Origin: Elusimicrobiota bacterium
GTDB lineage: Bacteria; Elusimicrobiota; Elusimicrobia; Elusimicrobiales; Elusimicrobiaceae
Direction of reading: 5' to 3'
Length of the DNA stretch: 5,771 nt
NCBI GenBank assembly: GCA_023393825.1
Contig: JAEXBW010000052.1
Span: 1 to 5,771, forward strand
Shown: positions 1 through 4,818 of the stretch, one piece after another
How positions within the stretch are numbered: position 1 is the stretch's first letter
How the letters are laid out: each line of letters starts with the position of its first letter
Translations under genes and position numbers: made by a program
The notes under the pieces: model-generated
The model's database searches: none
The model's input: the letters and a program-made list of their open reading frames with translations, nothing else
What the model was told of the DNA's origin: nothing

Positions 1-7
1 ATATAAT

Positions 8-79
8 GCCCCCATAGCTCAATGGATAGAGCACCTGCCTTCTAAGCAGGGGATATAAGTTCGATTCTTATTGGGGGTA
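8..79 (+). tRNA. tRNA-Arg, anticodon UCU
   Basis: The sequence folds as a complete cloverleaf. The acceptor stem is 8-14 with 72-78, and its first pair is a G:U wobble. The D stem is GCTC/GAGC (17-20, 29-32) around a GG-containing loop. The anticodon stem is CCTGC/GCAGG (34-38, 46-50) and the T stem is ATAAG/CTTAT (55-59, 67-71) with loop TTCGATT. The seven-base anticodon loop CTTCTAA (39-45) places TCT at 41-43, so the tRNA reads AGA and AGG. The variable loop is four bases (51-54) and the discriminator is A79. CCA is not encoded, so a CCA-adding enzyme is needed. An uninterrupted T run (80-87) follows directly and probably ends or destabilises the transcript. Confidence 0.97.
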
Positions 80-309
80 TTTTTTTTGCTTCTTCTTTTA
101 AGTTTCTGCATCGTTGTCCCCCTCCTCGGATACGCGGGGCTGCCGCCCGCTCTAGGTATACCTCGTCGGCTTTCGCCTTGCATAAACATTAAAATAATCG
201 CAAAAACATTTATGTTTATACTTTGTCGTTTCGTCTAGACATATGAGGCCCATTTAAATGTCTTTTTGGTGCTAAAATATAATGTAAATATTATTCTTTG
301 ATACGGTGT
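80..309. other. Intergenic region with GC-rich hairpin island
   Basis: No convincing protein gene is seen here. After the T run at 80-87 comes a markedly GC-rich island (about 118-180) in an otherwise AT-rich stretch. Read on the minus strand it holds a GGC-GAAA-GCC hairpin with a GNRA loop (177-168), the perfect palindrome AGGTATACCT (154-163), and a GC stem-loop with arms 145-150 and 134-140, one bulged base and a GGCA loop. Near-identical 9-mers CCTCCTCGG (121-129) and CCTCGTCGG (161-169) flank the middle part. Further right are an 8-bp inverted repeat ATAAACAT/ATGTTTAT (182-189, 212-219) and a weak plus-strand hairpin AGACAT/ATGTCT (237-242, 258-263) running into five T's. The island could be a dispersed repeat copy, a structured RNA tail or decayed sequence. 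The sequence alone does not decide. Confidence 0.5.
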
Positions 310-1062
310 TCAATAGAATACTGTAACTCTCTCTTCCACAATATTTATTACATCCATAGCCGTTACAATTCCATTGTTATATGTAGTTTTATTCCAGTCA
401 AAGGCCATTGTATGAGAATCCATACTTAATAAATATACTTCTACCTTGTTGTCAAAAACAAGCACCTTAGGATATGGATCAATTATATCAATGACGGCTC
501 TTTCCTCAGGACTAAAAGTATAGTCAGACTTCACTATTCTTTCAATCTGTGCTTCAAGAGATTGCTTGGAAAAGAAATAAGTTCTTCTATGGTACAAGGC
601 GTGCCAAAATAAAAAGAATTTATTTGATGTCCATAGGAACAATGAATGTTGAACATATCCCAAAAAGGATTGCTCAAAGGTTAGCGCTTTTTCATATGTA
701 GAAATTGTATTCAAGTCATTATCTTGTCCAAGGATGCTATCCGCCCTTGTTTGTGGGAATTGTTTCCAAAACTTATTGATGTCCTGTATTGGCTCTTCTG
801 TTATATCTTTTGCATATACATACGGCATGCCTCCGTGCCTATTGTATGCATACACATACGATAAAACCTTGCCTCTTTTCAACTTTATTTTATCAAATGC
901 TTGTAAATAAGAGTTAATATCAAAGGACCTTATTATATCATCGTTTACAGAGTTATCATCATTAATAGGTGAATCAGGGATACTGTGTTTCACAGCAGTG
1001 GCCCTCTCAATAAAATTGAATAATGATTGGATCTCCACTATTGTACTGTTATCATTGTTCAT
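310..1062 (-). CDS. Hypothetical protein, AT-rich gene
   Basis: This encodes a 250-residue protein whose family I do not recognise. No signal peptide or clear membrane span is visible. The first ~55 residues are polar and Asn/Asp/Ser-rich. A basic patch (about 58-65) precedes a Tyr-rich segment and the motif RHGGMPYVYAKD (75-86). Residues 133-164 are very rich in aromatics and histidine (FLFWHALYHRR at 150-160). The C-terminal third looks like alternating strands (198-223), with a tail rich in hydrophobic residues. The start is supported by CAGGA (1068-1072), five bases upstream. The gene lies 31 bases downstream of the bacteriohemerythrin on the same strand, so co-transcription is likely. 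Sampled blocks are only about 34% G+C, well below the phosphate permease, which hints at foreign origin or relaxed constraint. The open frame and good ribosome site argue for a real gene. Confidence 0.72.
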   Translation of the reverse strand: MNNDNSTIVEIQSLFNFIERATAVKHSIPDSPINDDNSVNDDIIRSFDINSYLQAFDKIKLKRGKVLSYVYAYNRHGGMPYVYAKDITEEPIQDINKFWKQFPQTRADSILGQDNDLNTISTYEKALTFEQSFLGYVQHSLFLWTSNKFFLFWHALYHRRTYFFSKQSLEAQIERIVKSDYTFSPEERAVIDIIDPYPKVLVFDNKVEVYLLSMDSHTMAFDWNKTTYNNGIVTAMDVINIVEERVTVFY

Positions 1063-1093
1063 ATTTTTCCTGTGGTAGTAGGTGCTTATTGTC

Positions 1094-1516
1094 TTAGCAA
1101 CAATTTTCTTGGCTGTTTACTTGCTGTATGTATATTGCCAAGCGTAAATCCTCGTCCTTAATATGTATTATAAGCCAATCGGCCATTGTAGTTAAGGTCA
1201 GGCTCATAAGCGCGTGGGTATAGCCCTCGTGCGCAAGGCGGTCCATAAGGCCGTGAACCACTACTCTAAAGCTGTCGTGTGATTGTTTGTGGGCCTTATA
1301 TTTGGGATAATTGTATTTAATTTGCAGCTCTTCCTCGTCGTGGAAATGCTGCTCCACATAATCCGTTAAAAACTCCAGCGTTTCGCGTAAAACGCTCGCC
1401 CCCGCGCCCTCGTTATTGGCTATTATAAGTTTATTTAAAGTTTGTATAAGTTGCTGGTGCTGTCCGTCTATTATATAGTTGCCTGTTTCCAGGCTTTTGT
1501 CCCAATTATAAAGCAT
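1094..1516 (-). CDS. Bacteriohemerythrin
   Basis: This is a single-domain hemerythrin of 140 residues, normal length for bacterial members. It is a four-helix bundle that binds O2 reversibly at a non-heme di-iron centre. All seven expected ligands are present: H20 (in IDGQH), H57 and E61 (HFHDEE), H76 and H80 (HKQSH), H118 and D123 (HIKDED). The N-terminal NWD (4-6) is also family-typical. No signal peptide or fused signalling domain is present, so it is probably cytoplasmic and stores, delivers or senses oxygen or iron; which of these is not shown by sequence. The protein ends in two cysteines, a small oddity. The start is set by AAGGGG (1524-1529), seven bases upstream. It is first in a likely two-gene unit with the unknown gene downstream. 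The leader carries an exact 11-bp tandem duplication. Confidence 0.95.
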   Translation of the reverse strand: MLYNWDKSLETGNYIIDGQHQQLIQTLNKLIIANNEGAGASVLRETLEFLTDYVEQHFHDEEELQIKYNYPKYKAHKQSHDSFRVVVHGLMDRLAHEGYTHALMSLTLTTMADWLIIHIKDEDLRLAIYIQQVNSQENCC

Positions 1517-1527
1517 CAGTATTCCCC

Positions 1528-1549
1528 TTGTCTGCTGATTGTCTGCTGA
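1528..1549. repeat. 11-bp tandem duplication
   Basis: Two exact adjacent copies of TTGTCTGCTGA (1528-1538 and 1539-1549) lie in the leader of the hemerythrin gene. The copy nearer the gene overlaps the edge of its ribosome binding site (1524-1529). It may be a slippage duplication, or a paired protein site. Confidence 0.8.
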
Positions 1550-1562
1550 TAATATTCAATAA

Positions 1563-1568
1563 ATTATA
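1563..1568 (-). promoter_or_regulatory. Putative -10 box for the hemerythrin unit
   Basis: On the minus strand these bases read TATAAT, a perfect -10 consensus, 47 bases before the hemerythrin start codon. No good -35 hexamer lies 16-18 bases upstream. A TTTACA on the same strand is only 10 bases away, too close to serve. The region is AT-rich, so a chance match is possible. Confidence 0.35.
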
Positions 1569-1595
1569 GTAAAAGTTTTGTAAATAGAAAATACT

Positions 1596-1625
1596 TTGCC
1601 CGCTTTTTTAAAATAATGATATAAT
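1596..1625 (+). promoter_or_regulatory. Sigma70-type promoter for the phosphate operon leader
   Basis: TTGCCC (1596-1601, four of six matches to TTGACA) is separated by 18 bases from a perfect TATAAT (1620-1625). Transcription would start near 1632, leaving an untranslated leader of about 200 bases before the DUF47 gene. It is placed back-to-back with the putative minus-strand -10 box of the hemerythrin unit. Confidence 0.6.
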
Positions 1626-1681
1626 AATTATGAGCAAAACGATTAGAAATATCCTATAAAAGCGGAAAGGGATTTAATAAA

Positions 1682-1777
1682 ATGCAAGATGATACCAACA
1701 GATTTCTTAATAATATAAAAACTGCCGTTAACGGCAGTTTACTTAACCAAGCTTTAGCGAATAAAAAGAGCAGATAA
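1682..1777 (+). CDS. Possible 31-residue leader peptide
   Basis: A short frame starts ATG at 1682 and stops TAA at 1775-1777, encoding MQDDTNRFLNNI followed by KTAVNGSLLNQALANKKSR. AAAGGG (1666-1671) stands 10 bases upstream, a usable but slightly distant ribosome site. The peptide is hydrophilic, with a basic end (NKKSR), and resembles nothing I recognise. It begins about 50 bases after the predicted transcription start. Its stop codon sits at the apex of the intrinsic terminator at 1763-1795, and a 22-bp palindrome lies inside it. That arrangement suggests a regulatory leader ORF whose translation affects termination. There is no run of one amino acid as in biosynthetic leader peptides. It may also be a chance ORF, so confidence is limited. 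Confidence 0.38.
   Translation: MQDDTNRFLNNIKTAVNGSLLNQALANKKSR
1719..1740. repeat. Perfect 22-bp palindrome
   Basis: AAACTGCCGTT is followed immediately by its exact reverse complement, with no mismatch. As DNA it could be a dimeric repressor site about 90 bases downstream of the predicted start of transcription. As RNA it forms a nine-pair stem with a TTAA loop, followed by only three U's, so it is at best a weak terminator. It lies inside the possible leader ORF. Confidence 0.85.
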
Positions 1778-1795
1778 TCTATCTGCTCTTTTTTT
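1763..1795 (+). terminator. Intrinsic terminator inside the phosphate operon leader
   Basis: GAGCAGAT (1768-1775) pairs with ATCTGCTC (1781-1788) around a five-base loop. The stem is extended by A's on the left (1763-1767) pairing with the T tract on the right (1789-1795). This is a textbook Rho-independent terminator on the plus strand. It lies between the only visible promoter and the DUF47 start codon, with 38 bases left after it and no second promoter in them. It therefore looks like an attenuator, or like the end of a short independent RNA. The A tract would also allow some minus-strand function. Confidence 0.85.
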
Positions 1796-1833
1796 ATTGC
1801 AAAGCGCATAAAAAACAGGAGAAAAATAATAAT

Positions 1834-2454
1834 ATGTTCATGCCAAAAGAAACGAAGTTTTTTGATCTTTTTGACCAGCAAGCAAGCAACTTGCTTGAAG
1901 GCGCCACGCTTTTTAATCAGATAATATCTACCCCCGCCATAACAAGGGACAATGTGGATAAAATGCACTCTATTGAACACAGAGGCGACGAAGTTAACCA
2001 TAATATCATCAATATGTTAAACGAAAGCTTTATTACGCCGTTTGACAGAGAAGACATTTTGGCCTTGGCTAACAATATGGATAACGTCATAGACGGTATC
2101 TATATGATTACCAACAGATATTACATCTACAAACTTACCACCCCCAGCGAAGAAGCCAAAAAGTTCGCCGTGGTTATAGAAAACTCGGTAAGAGCTTTGC
2201 AAAAGGCGGTAACATCGTTAAGAAGCAACAAAAATATGAAGGAAACCTTAAGGCAATGCGTGGAAATTAACCGCTTGGAAAACCTTGCCGACGAAATCCG
2301 CGACGAAGCTATCTCCAAATTGCTTAACGACCCTAAGGCCGACCCTATTATGGTAATAAAACAAAAGGAGCTTTTTGAAGCAGCGGAATTTGTAACAGAT
2401 ATGTGCGAACACGTTGCTAATGTGGTTGAATCCATTTTGGTCAAAAATAACTAA
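1834..2454 (+). CDS. DUF47 / PhoU-like phosphate transport regulator
   Basis: This 206-residue protein belongs to the DUF47 (PhoU-related, PhoU_div) family and has the usual full length. Members are cytoplasmic all-helical proteins encoded beside Pit permeases and thought to regulate them. It shows the repeated metal-binding ExxxD-type motifs of PhoU relatives: E48-D52 (EHRGD), D83-D87 (DNVID), E149-D153 (ENLAD) and E185-D189 (EFVTD). The family-typical TPFDREDI is at 68-75 and DMCEHVANVVESI ends the protein. The start at 1834 has AGGAG (1817-1821) 12 bases upstream. A second ATG two codons later is further from it. The stop codon overlaps the ribosome site of the permease, 11 bases before its start, which shows translational coupling in one operon. 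Expression probably depends on reading through the leader terminator. Confidence 0.95.
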   Translation: MFMPKETKFFDLFDQQASNLLEGATLFNQIISTPAITRDNVDKMHSIEHRGDEVNHNIINMLNESFITPFDREDILALANNMDNVIDGIYMITNRYYIYKLTTPSEEAKKFAVVIENSVRALQKAVTSLRSNKNMKETLRQCVEINRLENLADEIRDEAISKLLNDPKADPIMVIKQKELFEAAEFVTDMCEHVANVVESILVKNN

Positions 2455-2465
2455 GGAGAAGCAAA

Positions 2466-3527
2466 ATGACTTGGATTATATTCCTAATAGTACTTGCTTT
2501 GTTCTTTGATTATTTAAACGGCTTTCACGATGCGGCAAACTCCGTCGCTACGGTAGTTTCCACCAGGGTATTATCGCCCAAGGTGGCCGTGGCGTGGGCG
2601 GCGTTCTTTAACTTTGCGGCATTGTTTGTCTTTCACACGGGCGTGGCAAAAACAATAGGCCACGGCATTGTGGACATTTCCATAGTTAATACCGACTTAG
2701 TCTTTGGCGCGCTTATGGGCGCCTGCATTTGGAACCTGCTTACATGGTGGTGGGGCTTGCCTTCAAGCTCTTCCCACGCTTTAATAGGCGGCCTTATAGG
2801 CGCGGCCTTGGTTAAGGCGGGGCCGTCCTCGTTGGTTTCATCCGGCATTCTTAAGACGGTAATCTTTATAGGTATAGCCCCTATTTTGGGCCTTGTGTTC
2901 AGCATGGCTATAGCCGCAATAGTGTTTAGGCTGTTTAGCCACACCAACCCTTTTAAAGTGGATCATTTGTTCCGCAAAGGGCAGTTGCTTTCCGCCGCTA
3001 TGTACAGTTTGGGCCACGGCGGCAACGACGCGCAGAAAACAATGGGTATTATTACTATGTTGCTTTTCGGCGGGCTTGCGCAGGCTGACGCGACAACAAC
3101 CACTATAAGAAACTTCTTTCTTACGCACCACGAAATCGGACGTTATGCCGCGGGAGAAACATTCTTTGTCCCTATCAGCATAGTTCTGCTTTGCCACGCG
3201 GCAATAGCTTTGGGTACGATGTCGGGCGGCTGGCGTATTGTTAAAACCATGGGCCAGAAAGTAACCCGCCTTAAACCCGTTGACGGCTTTTGCGCGGAAT
3301 CAGGCGCGGCGTTTTCCATCTTCTTGTCCTCCTTTATGGGTATTCCCGTCAGCACGACGCATACCATAACGGGCGGCATTGTGGGTATAGGCGCGTTCAG
3401 ACGTATGTCTTCCGTACGCTGGGGCGTTGCTCGCAAGATTGTATGGGCGTGGGTTATCACCATTCCCGCCGCTGCGGCAATATCGGCGGTATCTTACATA
3501 GTTAAGGTGGCAATAACGGGCCTGTAA
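2466..3527 (+). CDS. pit: Pit-type inorganic phosphate permease (PiT family)
   Basis: This 353-residue polytopic inner-membrane protein imports inorganic phosphate with a cation (H+ or Na+; which one cannot be read here). It belongs to the PHO4/PiT family. Both halves of the internal repeat are visible. The N-terminal half has GFHDAANSVATVV (19-31) and GLPSSSSHALIGG (97-109). The C-terminal half has GHGGNDAQKTMG (183-194) and GIPVSTTHTITGG (292-304). The conserved aspartates are D22 and D188. Length and hydrophobicity fit a complete bacterial Pit, with a hydrophilic central part (about 158-175). AAGGAG (2453-2458) lies seven bases before the ATG and overlaps the DUF47 stop. The gene ends in tandem stops TAATAA and is followed 20 bases later by a terminator. 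G+C is high, about 56% in sampled blocks. Confidence 0.97.
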   Translation: MTWIIFLIVLALFFDYLNGFHDAANSVATVVSTRVLSPKVAVAWAAFFNFAALFVFHTGVAKTIGHGIVDISIVNTDLVFGALMGACIWNLLTWWWGLPSSSSHALIGGLIGAALVKAGPSSLVSSGILKTVIFIGIAPILGLVFSMAIAAIVFRLFSHTNPFKVDHLFRKGQLLSAAMYSLGHGGNDAQKTMGIITMLLFGGLAQADATTTTIRNFFLTHHEIGRYAAGETFFVPISIVLLCHAAIALGTMSGGWRIVKTMGQKVTRLKPVDGFCAESGAAFSIFLSSFMGIPVSTTHTITGGIVGIGAFRRMSSVRWGVARKIVWAWVITIPAAAAISAVSYIVKVAITGL

Positions 3528-3547
3528 TAAAAGAATAATTTAGTATA

Positions 3548-3599
3548 AAAAAACCCTCTAAAATGATAAACTGTATTAAATCATCAAAGAGGGTTTTTT
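3548..3599. terminator. Bidirectional-looking terminator after pit
   Basis: AAAAAACCCTCT (3548-3559) pairs perfectly with AGAGGGTTTTTT (3588-3599). Within the 28-base loop a second small stem ATGAT/ATCAT (3563-3567, 3580-3584) can form. On the plus strand the T run ends the phosphate operon, and the matching A run makes it look functional in the other direction too. The T run ends two bases before the ATG of the next gene, and the 3' arm contains that gene's ribosome site. Confidence 0.85.
3588..3593 (+). promoter_or_regulatory. Ribosome binding site embedded in the terminator stem
   Basis: AGAGGG lies seven bases before the ATG at 3601 and is the only Shine-Dalgarno-like sequence available. 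It is also the GC-containing 3' arm of the terminator hairpin, so the folded hairpin would hide it from ribosomes. It decides the choice of 3601 as start, because the in-frame stop at 3577-3579 rules out an upstream start. Confidence 0.6.
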
Positions 3600-3600
3600 A

Positions 3601-4794
3601 ATGGCTTCTAAATTAAGTTTTTCCTACTCAAAAATGGGCATGTACAAAGAATGCCCGTTAAAATATAAATTTAAGTATATAGATAAATACCCCGAATCCC
3701 CCAAATATTACTTTGCGTTCGGCTCCGCCCTGCACAGAGTAATGGAATATTTATATTCAAAAAAGGGAGCCTTTCCGCCGCTTGCCGAAACCTTAAAATT
3801 TTTTGAAGCCGACTGGCGCGCCACCACCTTTTCGGAAAAGGGTTATACCTCCAAAGAAAAGCAGGACGACGGCCGCTTGGAAGCTATCCGCATTATTAAC
3901 GAATATTACAAAAAGCACTCCGCCGATAATCTTATCCCGCTTGCCACCGAGTTTAGGACAACCGTTGATATTGACGGCCTTTCCGTCATCAGCATTTTGG
4001 ACAGGGTGGATTACCTTGGCGAGGGTAAAATATCAATTTTGGACTATAAAACAGGCAAAACTTTAAGCAGAGAACCCGACCAGCTTATGATGTACCAAAA
4101 GCTTATGGACGGCAACCCTCAGCTTGCAAGCCTTATACAGGCAAAAGACCCTTCCGCAAAAGAAATTAAACTGGACAGTATGCTTTTTTACCATTTGCCG
4201 ACGCTGAAGGAGCAAAGCTTTTCCCCCGCCACAAAAGAAGAAATTGACGTTTTTTGGCAGGGCGTTTTAAAGGTGGCAGCGGATATTATGGCGGGCAATT
4301 TCGCCCCCGACCCCGACGAAACCAAGTGCCGCTTTTGCGACTTTAAACCCTTTTGTCCCGTGTGGCATTTGCCTGAATCTCAACAGCAGGAAGCCGCCTC
4401 CGCAAAGGCCGCCGCGCCCAAAGAGGAAGATTTAAACCCGCAGCAGCTTTTAACCGCAAAGATAGACGAGCTGGGCCAAACGCAGGAAAAGGCGGAAAAG
4501 CTTAAAGCGGAAATTATAAAAATAATGAAAGAAAACGGCTATAACCGCCACTTTGGTATGACTTACCTTGCCGCGCTTACCGCCAAGACGGAATTTGATT
4601 TTACCGACCGTCAGAAAACGGTGGATTTACTTAGGGAATTAAACCTTTTGCCCAAGGTTTTGGTGCCTACGCTTTCAAGCATAAAAGCTTTGTTGGAAGG
4701 CGGGTCCTTAACGCAGGAACAAAAGGAAAAGCTGGAAGCGCTTGTACAGAAGAGGGAAGTAATAAATTTAACCTGCACCAAGACGGAAGAATAA
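3601..4794 (+). CDS. PD-(D/E)XK nuclease, RecB/AddB-Cas4-like, with Fe-S cysteines
   Basis: This 397-residue stand-alone nuclease is of the PDDEXK_1 / RecB C-terminal type. It opens with LSFSYSKMGMYKECP (5-19), the usual start of this fold, so the ATG at 3601 is right even though its ribosome site is buried in the terminator. Active-site candidates are H45 (GSALH, 41-45), E117, D134 or D137 (ILDRVDYL), D148 and K150 (LDYKTGK), and Q161/Y165 (QLMMY). C18 together with C243, C246 and C252 matches the four-cysteine [4Fe-4S] arrangement of AddB and Cas4. After an Ala/Glu-rich linker (about 257-275), residues 276-397 form a charged, partly coiled-coil tail I cannot assign. No helicase or cas gene is nearby, so a repair, replication or mobile-DNA role is open. 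It ends 24 bases before the next gene. Confidence 0.9.
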   Translation: MASKLSFSYSKMGMYKECPLKYKFKYIDKYPESPKYYFAFGSALHRVMEYLYSKKGAFPPLAETLKFFEADWRATTFSEKGYTSKEKQDDGRLEAIRIINEYYKKHSADNLIPLATEFRTTVDIDGLSVISILDRVDYLGEGKISILDYKTGKTLSREPDQLMMYQKLMDGNPQLASLIQAKDPSAKEIKLDSMLFYHLPTLKEQSFSPATKEEIDVFWQGVLKVAADIMAGNFAPDPDETKCRFCDFKPFCPVWHLPESQQQEAASAKAAAPKEEDLNPQQLLTAKIDELGQTQEKAEKLKAEIIKIMKENGYNRHFGMTYLAALTAKTEFDFTDRQKTVDLLRELNLLPKVLVPTLSSIKALLEGGSLTQEQKEKLEALVQKREVINLTCTKTEE

Positions 4795-4818
4795 GGTTTT
4801 AAACTGACGGGGATAATA

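Noticed and set aside
2..7. TATAAT directly before the tRNA
   Set aside because: As a -10 box it would start transcription inside the tRNA, so it cannot be this gene's promoter. It is probably just AT-rich spacer, and any real promoter lies left of the window.
8..310. tRNA-Arg as an integration site for a genomic island
   Set aside because: No integrase is present, and no second copy of the tRNA 3' end is visible in the window. The AT-rich gene alone is not enough.
1654..2001. 115-codon open frame on the minus strand
   Set aside because: It runs through the terminator and antisense to the DUF47 gene, and its Lys/Leu/Phe-rich composition is that of translated AT-rich antisense DNA.
2127..3463. 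Several open frames on the minus strand opposite DUF47 and pit
   Set aside because: They are antisense shadows of two clearly recognised genes, with no ribosome sites or recognisable motifs.
3544..3549. TATAAA as a -10 box for the nuclease gene
   Set aside because: No acceptable -35 lies 16-18 bases upstream, and the bases overlap the A tract of the terminator.
3290..4066. Alternative plus-strand frames inside pit and the nuclease gene
   Set aside because: Both are out of frame with strongly supported genes and show low-complexity composition without family motifs.
3601..4794. Nuclease as a Cas4 of a CRISPR system
   Set aside because: No repeat array or other cas gene is in the window, and the protein is about twice Cas4 length with an extra C-terminal domain.
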